This document shows positions 7,670 through 15,675 of a DNA stretch of 64,000 nt, one piece after another. The translations under genes were made by a program, and so were the position numbers. The notes under the pieces are model-generated. The model was not told where the DNA came from, ran no database searches, and saw nothing but the letters and a program-made list of their open reading frames with translations. This DNA is from Idiomarina aminovorans (GTDB lineage Bacteria > Pseudomonadota > Gammaproteobacteria > Enterobacterales > Alteromonadaceae): NCBI RefSeq assembly GCF_023155095.1, contig NZ_JAKNDA010000001.1, positions 1-64,000 of the forward strand, read 5' to 3'. Position 1 is the stretch's first letter, and each line of letters opens with the position of its first letter.

Positions 7670-8941
7670 ATGCCTAAAAATAATACCGAGCTTGCGACAA
7701 TAACGAAAGTCCTGAATGCATTTAAAATTAATGATATTGGCCAAAGTAGTGGGTTTTGTGCCCGGAAGCGGGTGGTAAGGCCGTTTGAACTGGTGATGTC
7801 GTTAGTCACCGCATTAGGTGATAAAACCGTTGATTCCATCAGTGACTTACATCGCTATTTCACCAGTCTGACCTTCTGTGACGTGCAGTACAAGCCATTC
7901 CACAACCAACTCAGTAAACCTGAGTTGGTCGTCATGATGAAACGGTTAGTCCGGATGGCGATGGCAAACTGGCAGCAACAAGTGTTGGGAACTGAGGTGA
8001 ATTTGACACAGTTTGAACAAATTGTTGTTCAGGACGGCAGCTCTTTCGCCGTACACCATGGTTTGCGAGATGTTTTTAAAGGTCGTTTCACGACAATCAG
8101 CCCGGCCGCGATAGAAGTTCATGTCACCTGGGACATGTTGAGTAGTCAACCGGGTACGGTGTCAGTGAGCGCTGACAGCAAAGCTGAGTATGATTACCTG
8201 CCAAAGGCAGAGACGTTGAAAAACCAACTATTTTTGGCAGACAGAGGGTACTTCAAACTGTCGTATTTGCGAGAAATTGATGTGGCTGGCGGATTTTATG
8301 CTGTTTGGGCAAAGACGACGAGCAATCCGCGTGTCCTGAATGCTTTTACGGTGAAAGGCCGGGCATTAAAGCGCTTTGAAGGGCAATCGCTGAAGCAGGT
8401 AAAAGGTCACATCCGGCGCAGTGGTGTCGTTGATATGGATGTTGAAAATCGCCACGGTTATCGAATGATAGCCAGTTGGGCAAAAGGGAAAAGAGAGCCG
8501 ACTTATTGGGTTACCAACCTGCCGCGCAGCGGCTACCCGGCGAGCACGATTATTCAGTTGTATAGCCTGCGCTGGCAGATAGAGCTGCTGTTTAAAGAAT
8601 GGAAGTCGTATTGCAACTTACGGAAGTTCAACACGCGAAAAGCAACAATGATGGAAGGTCTGGTCTGGGTGAGTTTACTGACGCTGTTGGTAAAGCGGCA
8701 TATTGGCTTTAGTATTCAGCAGATTAAAGGCGTGGCGATTTCAAGCTTTATGGTGGCAAAAAATACGCAGGGTTGGTTTTACAAATTAATGGAGTCCATC
8801 ATCCATTACGACCATGCTGATTTAAAACAAACATGGTGCTGGGCAATGGATTATCTATCCCGATACGCTAAACGGGCGCACCCGGACAGAGACAGGAAAA
8901 CCGGCCGTTTGGCGCCGGGTCTGGTGCCCATTATTTCTTAA
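7670..8941 (+). CDS. IS4-family transposase
   Basis: An intact 423-residue DDE transposase. Visible core residues are Asp in VVQDGSSFAVHHG, Asp in FLADRGYFK, and the diagnostic YREK box YSLRWQIELLFKEWK, which gives Tyr-x2-Arg-x3-Glu-x6-Lys as expected for IS4. An N-terminal conserved segment with QYKPFHNQLSK precedes the core. No stop or frameshift is seen, so it may be active. The element ends could not be fixed: the best inverted match is weak, agcttgaat near 7597 against agcttcat on the opposite strand near 8955, and no clear target duplication was found. Confidence 0.92.
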   Translation: MPKNNTELATITKVLNAFKINDIGQSSGFCARKRVVRPFELVMSLVTALGDKTVDSISDLHRYFTSLTFCDVQYKPFHNQLSKPELVVMMKRLVRMAMANWQQQVLGTEVNLTQFEQIVVQDGSSFAVHHGLRDVFKGRFTTISPAAIEVHVTWDMLSSQPGTVSVSADSKAEYDYLPKAETLKNQLFLADRGYFKLSYLREIDVAGGFYAVWAKTTSNPRVLNAFTVKGRALKRFEGQSLKQVKGHIRRSGVVDMDVENRHGYRMIASWAKGKREPTYWVTNLPRSGYPASTIIQLYSLRWQIELLFKEWKSYCNLRKFNTRKATMMEGLVWVSLLTLLVKRHIGFSIQQIKGVAISSFMVAKNTQGWFYKLMESIIHYDHADLKQTWCWAMDYLSRYAKRAHPDRDRKTGRLAPGLVPIIS

Positions 8942-9003
8942 TGTCCAACTTATGAAGCTAAATTAAGTTTTCTGAATTTAACTACTAGTACAAGGAAGGT
9001 TAC

Positions 9004-9441
9004 ATGCCGTTTAAAATTTACCAATTAATAATAGCTACATTTGGTCTATTTTTTGTGAATTCTGTAAATGCTGAATTCGACACACTTCCAGACTGCGGGA
9101 AAAAGGTTTGTAGTGAAATCTTTCATAATGAAAAACTTGATCAAGCTACATTGGTTGTTTGGGAAGGAGAAGGCAATATTATTAGGAGTCAAGTATTAGA
9201 ACTGGATGATTCAGCGGTGTTGACCAATCAGTCAAACTTTACCAGCGTAGATAATTCGAATGACCTACTTGGTGAAGAGCCGCCTGCGCCCTGCGAGTCA
9301 GGCTCTTGCTCTAGTGTCCGAATATTGTCTTATGAGTCAACAGGTGAAATCATTACAGTTATAATGACGTTTTTTTATTATAATGAGCAATTAATCGACG
9401 TTCACCTTTCAGAGAAAAGAACAGTAAAACCGGTTGAGTGA
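9004..9441 (+). CDS. Secreted or periplasmic hypothetical protein
   Basis: A 145-residue protein with an N-terminal signal peptide (hydrophobic IIATFGLFFVNSVNA, cleavage likely after the last Ala). The mature part has two cysteine pairs, in PDCGKKVC and PCESGSCSS, that could form disulfides in the periplasm. The family is not recognised. An AAGGAAGG ribosome-binding site precedes the ATG. It lies between an IS4-type transposase and the sigma-28 promoter of the FlgO pair; that promoter begins just after its stop codon, so this gene is probably not part of the flagellar unit. Confidence 0.6.
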   Translation: MPFKIYQLIIATFGLFFVNSVNAEFDTLPDCGKKVCSEIFHNEKLDQATLVVWEGEGNIIRSQVLELDDSAVLTNQSNFTSVDNSNDLLGEEPPAPCESGSCSSVRILSYESTGEIITVIMTFFYYNEQLIDVHLSEKRTVKPVE

Positions 9442-9446
9442 ATAAC

Positions 9447-9473
9447 TAAACATTCCTCCCCACCTGCCGATAA
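9447..9473 (+). promoter_or_regulatory. Sigma-28 (FliA) promoter for the FlgO-family pair
   Basis: TAAACATT at 9447-9454, then 11 bases, then GCCGATAA at 9466-9473. The -10 element is a perfect match to the flagellar sigma-28 consensus, the spacing is exact, and the -35 keeps TAAA. It lies 33 bases before the start codon at 9507. Confidence 0.85.
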
Positions 9474-9506
9474 GAGAGCATCAGCGTTTCAATTACAGGT
9501 GCGTTT

Positions 9507-10073
9507 ATGTTTCCTCGTTCTATGCTTGCAGCCGTTACTGCGGCTTTGCTAATTACTGTTAGTCCCGTGTCGGCGCATGCCAGTAATCCACATGAAAAGA
9601 TCGGTGATGACTTGGCAGCCGATCTCTCCGAGCAGTTGAGTCAGGTTAGTCAGTCTTACGCCTATTCAAATATTGGCATAACGCGTTGGGTTCTGGCAGA
9701 AACACTGGAGTTTCCCCAACCGGGTGATTCGCTATACAAGCTGAGTCATCAGCTAAGCGAAAGCATATATGCTCATTTGAAAGAATATAATTTAAATGTT
9801 GTTGAGTTCAGGGCGCAAGACTACATAACGCTGACAAAAGATGGTGCAACGGCTATGGCTCGGGAGGTTGATGAACTTGAGACTCATCCTAAGCTCGACT
9901 GGGTCTTGGTCGGAACCCTCTCCCGCAAAGATGCCGGCACTATGGTTAACCTACGAATTATTGACCGTCGTAATCAGGAAGTTTTGGCAGCGGCGAATCG
10001 CTATGTTCCCAAACACTTGTATTGGCCGAATAAGCAAACTGAGCTGGTTAATGGCCGTTTACAACGTCATTAA
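9507..10073 (+). CDS. FlgO-family protein, first paralogue
   Basis: A 188-residue exported protein with a signal peptide ending near VSAHA. The FlgO-like domain (about 30-170) shows LSHQLSESIYAHLKEYNLNV, then DYITLTKDG, and WVLVGTLSRKDAGTMVNLRI. FlgO proteins in Vibrio are outer-membrane factors that stabilise the flagellum. Here the lipoprotein cysteine is absent, while the next gene, a clear paralogue, has it. The pair lies 13 bp apart behind a sigma-28 promoter, which supports co-expression with late flagellar genes. Which member is functionally FlgO cannot be told from sequence. Confidence 0.8.
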   Translation: MFPRSMLAAVTAALLITVSPVSAHASNPHEKIGDDLAADLSEQLSQVSQSYAYSNIGITRWVLAETLEFPQPGDSLYKLSHQLSESIYAHLKEYNLNVVEFRAQDYITLTKDGATAMAREVDELETHPKLDWVLVGTLSRKDAGTMVNLRIIDRRNQEVLAAANRYVPKHLYWPNKQTELVNGRLQRH

Positions 10074-10086
10074 AAGAGGCACTGTT

Positions 10087-10686
10087 ATGAAGTTATTCGT
10101 TTTTACAGTCGTTGCAGCGTTTTCATTAAGTGCTTGCACGGTTTTACCAGCCAAACAAGAAGTCGTGAAAGCTCCAGTGCCAGAGAGTGAAGAAGCTTCA
10201 TCGGAGAAAATCTATGCGCAGCCGGATAGTGCTAAATTCAGTGCGCAATTGGCGGAGCAGTTAGTGGATAATGCGAGTATTCGCTTGAATACAGCGAAGG
10301 TCGGCATCACCAACTTGGTTGGCGTAACCAGTCAGTATGATGAAAGCTCGGCATTAAGTCAGGTACTGTCCGAACAACTGCTGCTTGAGTTGCATCGTCG
10401 TGAACTTAGTGTGCTGGATTTCAAAGCAACTGATTTCATTCGCGTAACACCCAAAGGTGACTTTGCGTTAACTCGTGATTATCTGGAACTGGATGAAATT
10501 ATGCCGATCACCCATGTTTTAGTCGGTACATTATCGCATCATCGTAACGGCGTAATGGCTAATACCCGGTTAGTCGATATCAATACGAAAGCGGTTGTCA
10601 GTGTGGCTCAGGTTTTTATCCCGGAAGCGGTGGCTCGGCAGTTAGATGAAAGTTACGGGCAGCCGACAATACGCAAGGCACCGTAA
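10087..10686 (+). CDS. flgO: FlgO-family lipoprotein, second paralogue
   Basis: A 199-residue lipoprotein with lipobox LSAC followed by Thr. The FlgO domain occupies roughly 55-190: LSEQLLLELHRRELSVLDF, DFIRVTPKGDFALTRDYLEL and THVLVGTLSHHRNGVMANTR. The domain repeats the pattern of the preceding gene, so the two arose by duplication. The ATG at 10087 is chosen for its AGAGG site; longer upstream readings overlap the first paralogue out of frame. FlgO is an outer-membrane lipoprotein acting with FlgP and FlgT around the flagellar base; FlgP and FlgT genes lie about 20 kb away. Confidence 0.82.
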   Translation: MKLFVFTVVAAFSLSACTVLPAKQEVVKAPVPESEEASSEKIYAQPDSAKFSAQLAEQLVDNASIRLNTAKVGITNLVGVTSQYDESSALSQVLSEQLLLELHRRELSVLDFKATDFIRVTPKGDFALTRDYLELDEIMPITHVLVGTLSHHRNGVMANTRLVDINTKAVVSVAQVFIPEAVARQLDESYGQPTIRKAP

Positions 10687-10692
10687 ACATAG

Positions 10693-10748
10693 ACACTTTA
10701 TTGCGCATAAAAGTGCAAGTTTTAACACCTTTATGCGCGTAAAAGTGT
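10693..10748. terminator. Bidirectional stem-loop terminator
   Basis: A long imperfect hairpin between convergent genes. The arm acactttattgcgcataaaa pairs with the complement of acctttatgcgcgtaaaagt, with a short loop (gcaagttttaac). T-rich stretches lie at the outer end on both strands. It separates the FlgO pair from the DUF1499 gene, whose stop lies two bases away. Confidence 0.75.
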
Positions 10749-10749
10749 T

Positions 10750-11472
10750 TTAGCGTAACTCAGGCTTCAGCAATGATAGATACTCACGAATCCGCTCTGC
10801 ATTTTTACCGACATCGCTACGACCAACACGCGACTTACTGCGAATATCGAGTTCACTGCCATCGGTGGTTTTACGTACTCGAATAACCACATCGTCTTTA
10901 AAGCCAAACCAGGTTGTGGTTGCGGTCGCTTCAATGCGGCCTTCAGTTTCTGAACTTTCAACGAGTTCCCAGCCCATTTTATCAACAGCGAGTAAAGCCG
11001 CTGAGAAGAGCCCGTCAGGCGACTCAAGCGAGGTGTAGGTTGATAGTTCAGGGTAGGCTTCGTGTTGCTGTTTAGCGGTTTCTTCGCCGGCATACTCAAC
11101 CGGGTTTGGTGCATCAGCTCTTAATGGTGCAATCGCGATAAACTCCGGTGGGTTTTGTGTGTCGGTGGTAATATCGTGAATTGCGGGAACATTTTGCGCC
11201 TTAAGGTACTGACTGAAAGGCATGTAAAAAGCGAACCCGCCTGCAATAATGGCTAAACCACTTAAGCCAGCTACCATTCCCCGCGGACGGCGAATAAGAT
11301 ACCAAATAATGTTCAGAACAAAAGTGGCTGCGCCAATATAAGCGGCCCAGCGCAGCAATAAAAAGGCGGTGCCAAGCTCTGCCGTACCGCTTTTATACAG
11401 AGGCCCGGAAATAGCGAGCAGTACAACAGACAATAACCCCAGAAGAATAAATAAACCGTGTAGCATTTTCAT
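10750..11472 (-). CDS. DUF1499 membrane protein
   Basis: A 240-residue protein with three predicted transmembrane segments in the first 90 residues (GLFILLGLLSVVLLAISG; FLLLRWAAYIGAATFVLNII; GMVAGLSGLAIIAGGFAFY). A periplasmic or cytosolic DUF1499 domain follows (about 135-240), with EATATTTWFGFKDDVVIRVR and SRVGRSDVGKNAERIREYL as typical blocks. The biochemical role of DUF1499 is unknown. It is the last gene of a minus-strand run that starts at the HD-GYP gene, separated by 82 bases from DUF547. Confidence 0.85.
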   Translation of the reverse strand: MKMLHGLFILLGLLSVVLLAISGPLYKSGTAELGTAFLLLRWAAYIGAATFVLNIIWYLIRRPRGMVAGLSGLAIIAGGFAFYMPFSQYLKAQNVPAIHDITTDTQNPPEFIAIAPLRADAPNPVEYAGEETAKQQHEAYPELSTYTSLESPDGLFSAALLAVDKMGWELVESSETEGRIEATATTTWFGFKDDVVIRVRKTTDGSELDIRSKSRVGRSDVGKNAERIREYLSLLKPELR

Positions 11473-11554
11473 AGAAAACCCTCTTAATAATGTGGTTTGT
11501 CATTACGTCATTATACTGGGTTTGGGTCAATGTGAATTTAGCTGTCGAATGATG

Positions 11555-12346
11555 TTAACGGTTCTGAACGTCATTTAGTTGCCAATTATAGTCCGTGTAT
11601 CGAATCGGAGTTTCCGAGTTGAGCCGCTGCTTGTGTTCTGCCTTATTAGTCAGCGCACCGGCGTACTGGCGCATGTAGTCACGGATATTGCCAAAATCAT
11701 CTCTATACCAGTCAAAAATCTTAGATAAATAAAGACCTTTTTCATCAATACCGTTTTTATCCCGGTCGCTTAAAAAAGCAAACATCTGGCTTTCTAACTG
11801 AGATTCCAATTGGTCACCTGTAAAGGCTTCAGCACGAAGTTTAGGGCAACTCACCGCTGCACAAACTAGAGCGGCATGTATGCGTGGTTCGTCAAAATCT
11901 ACGCGGATTTTTTCATGCTCAACCCAGTCCAGTGTGCGCTTTTGTCCCAGCAGATTGAAAAAATCCTGCTCCCAGGGGCTGGTAAAAAATCCGCCTAAAT
12001 CTCTTATCGATTCAGCATTTCCAGACTCAAACTTAGCGATATTGTCGATAATTAATTGTAATGTAAAACCGTTGTAAGCGTTGATTAAGAACGCTAACTG
12101 TTGGCTTTGAGTCCAGTTTTGATATTCGTTTTTTTGTACTTGCGACAGCGACGTCAAATAACTGTCAAGCCGTTGTCGATTTTGAGCCAGTTGTTTGTAA
12201 TCAACCGCTGATTTTAAGTTATCGTCGTAGACAACAACATGTTTTTCTAAAACGTCGCTAAAAGCTTCGTGTGAATGGTCAAACGACTGCGCGAACGCAG
12301 CCATTTGAAAACATAAGCCCCAAATAACCAGTATTAATCGAGTCAT
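11555..12346 (-). CDS. DUF547 secreted protein
   Basis: A 263-residue exported protein with signal peptide ending near AAFAQ. The DUF547 domain is marked by QQLAFLINAYNGFTLQLI and by RIHAALVCAAVSCPKLRAEAF with its conserved CxxxxCP cysteines. The SKIFDWYRDDFG segment near the C-terminus is also typical. Its biochemical function is unknown. It starts 9 bp after a DoxX-like membrane gene, so the two are likely co-transcribed; DUF547 and DoxX genes occur near redox-related genes in other bacteria, which is only suggestive. Confidence 0.85.
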   Translation of the reverse strand: MTRLILVIWGLCFQMAAFAQSFDHSHEAFSDVLEKHVVVYDDNLKSAVDYKQLAQNRQRLDSYLTSLSQVQKNEYQNWTQSQQLAFLINAYNGFTLQLIIDNIAKFESGNAESIRDLGGFFTSPWEQDFFNLLGQKRTLDWVEHEKIRVDFDEPRIHAALVCAAVSCPKLRAEAFTGDQLESQLESQMFAFLSDRDKNGIDEKGLYLSKIFDWYRDDFGNIRDYMRQYAGALTNKAEHKQRLNSETPIRYTDYNWQLNDVQNR

Positions 12347-12355
12347 TGTCTCACC

Positions 12356-12781
12356 TTAAAAGCTCAACTTAGTGTCATACTCACGCAATATAAATAGCGC
12401 AATACAAGCTGCTAACATGGGCCATGCGGCAAAAAACAGCAAGTTATTAAAGGCGTCTAAGTATTGCGGGAAAGACGATAAAGTCGACAGACCATGCAAT
12501 ATCAGAATAATACCGTAAGTAATGGTCTTCCATAGCCCTAATAAAAAAGCCAGGCACAATACGACCTGCACGGCACCTAATACGGTGGCAATGGTTGCAG
12601 AGAGACCACCAATACCATAAAAACCTTCAAACACGGCTGCCGTATGTCCTGGGTTAACAAACTTATCCAGCGCCCATACAAACATCACAATAAAAATGCC
12701 GACCCGAAGCGCCAGTAGCGCCCACGGGAGTTTTGCTCTAAGGACTTGCTCATAAGTTGCTTCCGTTGTTGCATTTAGCAT
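12356..12781 (-). CDS. DoxX-like integral membrane protein
   Basis: A 141-residue protein with four predicted transmembrane helices (ALLALRVGIFIVMFVWAL; ATIATVLGAVQVVLCLAFLL; ITYGIILILHGLSTLSSF; LLFFAAWPMLAACIALFIL). The layout resembles the DoxX/DoxD-like family. The ATG at 12781 is chosen because AAGGTGAG precedes it and it avoids overlap with the upstream gene; a longer reading to 12844 would overlap that gene. Together with the AhpD-like gene upstream and DUF547 downstream it forms a compact unit. A second DoxX-like gene belongs to the divergent bufferin operon. Confidence 0.75.
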   Translation of the reverse strand: MLNATTEATYEQVLRAKLPWALLALRVGIFIVMFVWALDKFVNPGHTAAVFEGFYGIGGLSATIATVLGAVQVVLCLAFLLGLWKTITYGIILILHGLSTLSSFPQYLDAFNNLLFFAAWPMLAACIALFILREYDTKLSF

Positions 12782-12800
12782 CTCACCTTGTGCAATAGCA

Positions 12801-13340
12801 TCAGGCGAATTTCTTAAAGGGTTCGTCGATGGGTGTTTCGGCAATAGCGTTAGTATAGTTACTCATGGTTTTTTGACTAATCCCTAAAATGACTTCCAGC
12901 ACTTGACGATTGCCGTAGCCTGCATCAAAAAAGTCTTTTAAGTCAGTTTGAGAAACTTGACCACGTTTTTCCAGCATAGCCTCAGTAAATAAGCGCAGCG
13001 CCTGTAACTGACGGTCACTCAGGGTTTCACCTTTTTTCAACTGCTCCGTAATAGAGTCATCGGCGCCCATCTGCTTGGCAATAGCGGTATGCGCCGGCAC
13101 GCAGTAGTGGCAGCTGTGATAAACATTAATGGTTTGCCAAACGACGGTAAGCTCGTTCTTGTTAAAGCTACTGTCGATAAATAAACCGTGAACATCTTGA
13201 TACGCTTTCAGCAATCCCGGAGCGTCGGCCATCACCGCGTGCAAATTAGGTATCATACCCATTTCTTTTTCTGAACCTTCCAGCAGTGGTTTGCTGTTTT
13301 CAGGCGCTGAACTTTTATCGTGTAATTTAAAATCTGTCAT
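12801..13340 (-). CDS. AhpD-like carboxymuconolactone-decarboxylase-family protein
   Basis: A 179-residue all-alpha protein of the CMD/AhpD superfamily. The redox motif is visible as YHSCHYCVPAHTAIAKQMG: a CxxC pair with the following His, typical of AhpD-like alkylhydroperoxidases. Preceding GMIPNLHAVMADAPGLLKAY is the usual N-terminal block. It probably handles peroxides or acts as a thiol-dependent reductase in the cytoplasm; the substrate is unknown. It starts 24 bp downstream of the HD-GYP gene and is followed by DoxX-like and DUF547 genes, suggesting an oxidative-stress-related operon. Confidence 0.85.
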   Translation of the reverse strand: MTDFKLHDKSSAPENSKPLLEGSEKEMGMIPNLHAVMADAPGLLKAYQDVHGLFIDSSFNKNELTVVWQTINVYHSCHYCVPAHTAIAKQMGADDSITEQLKKGETLSDRQLQALRLFTEAMLEKRGQVSQTDLKDFFDAGYGNRQVLEVILGISQKTMSNYTNAIAETPIDEPFKKFA

Positions 13341-13364
13341 TTTTTTAATCCTTCAGAGGTTGAA

Positions 13365-14273
13365 TTAATACGTTGCCTCGTTTAGCGGAGCAACGGTTTG
13401 CTCGATAAAGCGTTTTATCATTGCTGTGTCTTCTTTGGGTTGGTTCGCACTCGGGCTGACATAATGGCCTGTCGGTTTTGCTATCCAATGTGAATGCTCT
13501 TTCAATAACTTCATTTCTGCATTACACAAAGGGCAGGCGATAAGATCATTGATATTGGCATCGCTCGCCTGAGTGACAACCGGTCCGCAACTCGGACATT
13601 CATGCAGTGGAATACCGTCATCGCTGTGCATTAAAACTTCATCAAGTAATTGTTGTTCATCTAACGCATGCATCACATTTACCCAACGCGCATTAAATTG
13701 TTGACCTGCATTTTCTTTAAGTATAGATAATGCCTTGGTTTTACTCTTTGGCGAACTATACGGTCGCGTACTGGTCATGGCGTCAAAGGCATCGGCAACA
13801 CCCACTATTGCTGCTTCTACAGGAATTGCAGCGTGGGTTAGACCGTGCGGATAGCCCTTTCCGTCAGGGCGTTCGTGGTGCAGTTCAACGGCTTTTATCA
13901 CCAGGTCCGAAAGCGGGTGAGCAGCCAGCAACCGAGCCCCGTTAGAAGGGTGAGTTTTCATAATATCGAACTCTTCCTCTGATAAACGCTCCGGTTTTCC
14001 TAAAATATGATCGGCGATTGAGACTTTACCCAGGTCGTGTAAAAAACCACCCAGGCCGATACGCGCCGTATCTGCTGCCGAAAACCTTTCATGCTTAGCC
14101 ATAAGCTTGGCATACTGCGATACGCGCCAAAGATGGCCGCCGGTATAGGGGTCTTTTGCTTCGACGAACCAGGCCATGACCGCTAAACTGGTTAGCAGTT
14201 CGGTTTGTGAGGCTTTCTGTAGCGTTTGGTTTGCTGACGCTTGTGACCACAGCTGTTTAAGACGGTTTAACAT
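13365..14273 (-). CDS. HD-GYP domain protein with C-terminal zinc ribbon
   Basis: A 302-residue cytosolic protein. The HD-GYP domain (about 35-195) carries GGHLWRVSQYAKLMAKHE, the catalytic FLHDLGKVSIADHIL, LHHERPDGKGYPHGL (with the GYP triplet) and GVADAFDAMTSTRPY. All expected metal ligands appear present, so cyclic-di-GMP phosphodiesterase activity is plausible. A short C-terminal region has CPSCGPVV and CPLCNAEM, a four-cysteine zinc-ribbon candidate. No sensory input domain is present. It is the first gene of the minus-strand run and divergent from the bufferin operon 170 bp away. Confidence 0.88.
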   Translation of the reverse strand: MLNRLKQLWSQASANQTLQKASQTELLTSLAVMAWFVEAKDPYTGGHLWRVSQYAKLMAKHERFSAADTARIGLGGFLHDLGKVSIADHILGKPERLSEEEFDIMKTHPSNGARLLAAHPLSDLVIKAVELHHERPDGKGYPHGLTHAAIPVEAAIVGVADAFDAMTSTRPYSSPKSKTKALSILKENAGQQFNARWVNVMHALDEQQLLDEVLMHSDDGIPLHECPSCGPVVTQASDANINDLIACPLCNAEMKLLKEHSHWIAKPTGHYVSPSANQPKEDTAMIKRFIEQTVAPLNEATY

Positions 14274-14442
14274 AATGAGTCTCCTATATGGTTGACATCA
14301 TCTTAGAAGCAACTGGCGAGGTTAGGGAAGCGTGAACGGTTGGTTCTGGTGTTTTAGTTGTGTGTTTCGGTGTTTTAGATACCGACATAACGCAACAGGC
14401 GGTCTAATCTATAAATGCACACAAACAAAAGGAGTGCTTAAT

Positions 14443-14811
14443 ATGAAAAAGTCATCGATTCAAACGGCGTTAATGACAGGTGCTGCAATGGCTTCACTGG
14501 CAAGTGGAGCAGCGGTTGCCAGTGGCAACGATCACTTAAGTCTGGAAGATAGTGCGCCACAAAACGTACAGCAGAAGTTTAACCAGTGGATGAACGGCGA
14601 TCAAGTCGATGGTCGCATGGAGCGTTGCTATGGTGTTGCTTTAGCTGGCGAAAATGACTGTCGTGCGGGCGCTGGTACCAGCTGTGAAGGTACTTCAACC
14701 ATCGATTTTCAGGGGAATGCCTGGACCTATACTCCCAAAGGAAGTTGCGAATACATTACAACGCCTGAAGGAGAAGCGGCGCTGAAGCCTTTAGATCGTA
14801 ATACGGCGTAA
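14443..14811 (+). CDS. bufA1: Bufferin precursor peptide (BufA1/GigA-like, DUF2282)
   Basis: A 122-residue precursor of a ribosomally made, modified peptide. It has an N-terminal signal peptide ([16 protein letters not shown]). The core carries four cysteines at 62, 73, 81 and 102 in the contexts [24 protein letters not shown] and PKGSCEY, which is the BufA1 pattern. In characterised bufferins an MNIO enzyme converts core cysteines to copper-binding thiooxazole-type heterocycles, and the exported product helps tolerate copper. An AAAGGAG site supports the ATG at 14443. The MNIO gene starts 3 bp after the stop. Metal specificity here is inferred from the family. Confidence 0.9.
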   Translation: MKKSSIQTALMTGAAMASLASGAAVASGNDHLSLEDSAPQNVQQKFNQWMNGDQVDGRMERCYGVALAGENDCRAGAGTSCEGTSTIDFQGNAWTYTPKGSCEYITTPEGEAALKPLDRNTA

Positions 14812-14814
14812 CTA

Positions 14815-15675
14815 ATGACGCACGGAAACCAAAACTTAGCACCGGCACCCCCTAGAGGTGTCGGCTTAAGTTTTAAAGCGGATTTTTATGACGCGGCCAT
14901 GAAATGCGAAGAAAAAGAGCTTTGGTTTGAAGTTCACACTGAAAACTACTGCTCAATTGGTGGTCCGAGAAAGCGAATGCTAAAGCACTTATCTGAGCGC
15001 TTTCCATTGAGTTTTCATGGGGTGGCCGGTTCTTTAGGTAATAGGTCCGGTCAACAATCTGAGCATTTGCAAAATGTGCAGAAACTGGTTGGTGAATTCG
15101 AGCCTGCCTTGGTTTCGGAGCACGTTGCCTGGTCGGTTTATGAGCATGAATACCTTGCCGATTTACTCCCCATTAAGCGCAGTCACGAGGCCTTAAAAAT
15201 TCTCGTTGATAATATTAATCGTTATCAGAATGCTATTGGCCGCCCCATTTTGGTGGAGAACCCGACTCACTATGTCACGCTTGAGCATGAACAGGGCGAA
15301 CCTGAATTTTTAACTGAGGTAGCCCGGCGCAGTGGTTGCGGACTTTTAATTGACATTACCAACTTGTACTTAAGTGAGGTGAACTGCGGTATTAACGCGG
15401 CTAATTTTATTCAGAAAATTCCGGCTAACTACGTTGGTGAAATCCATGTAGCAGGATTTGAGCACGACAAATCGATAAATAATCTACTGATTGATAGCCA
15501 TAGCCAAGCGGTACCAGAACCTATAAAAGAGCTACTGAAATTAGCCTGCCAAACTTGGGGAAACAAACCGACTTTACTGGAACGCGACGCAAATCTACCC
15601 GCATTTAACCAGTTATTAGCCGAGGGGCTGGAGCTGCATCGTTTGAAGCAGGAGTATTGTGATGTTGTCACTTGA
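14815..15675 (+). CDS. bufB: MNIO-family maturase (DUF692, BufB-like)
   Basis: A 286-residue multinuclear non-heme iron-dependent oxidative enzyme with a TIM-barrel fold. Likely metal-binding or active-site motifs are visible in order: FEVHTENYC, LSFHGVAGS, VSEHVAWS, ILVENPTHY, LIDITNLYLSEVN, GEIHVAGFEHD, LIDSHSQ and LLERDANLP. This enzyme modifies cysteines of the precursor encoded immediately upstream. The start lies 3 bp after the precursor stop with little ribosome-binding signal of its own, so translational coupling is likely. Confidence 0.93.
   Translation: MTHGNQNLAPAPPRGVGLSFKADFYDAAMKCEEKELWFEVHTENYCSIGGPRKRMLKHLSERFPLSFHGVAGSLGNRSGQQSEHLQNVQKLVGEFEPALVSEHVAWSVYEHEYLADLLPIKRSHEALKILVDNINRYQNAIGRPILVENPTHYVTLEHEQGEPEFLTEVARRSGCGLLIDITNLYLSEVNCGINAANFIQKIPANYVGEIHVAGFEHDKSINNLLIDSHSQAVPEPIKELLKLACQTWGNKPTLLERDANLPAFNQLLAEGLELHRLKQEYCDVVT

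Noticed and set aside
7597-8955. Possible ends of the IS4-type element
   Set aside because: The inverted match (agcttgaat against agcttcat) is short and no convincing target duplication exists, so no element borders are reported.
9841-10086. N-terminal extension of the second FlgO-family gene
   Set aside because: It overlaps the first paralogue out of frame; the lipoprotein signal starts at 10087.
12782-12844. Longer start for the DoxX-like gene at 12844
   Set aside because: It would overlap the AhpD-like gene and lacks the AAGGTGAG site present before 12781.
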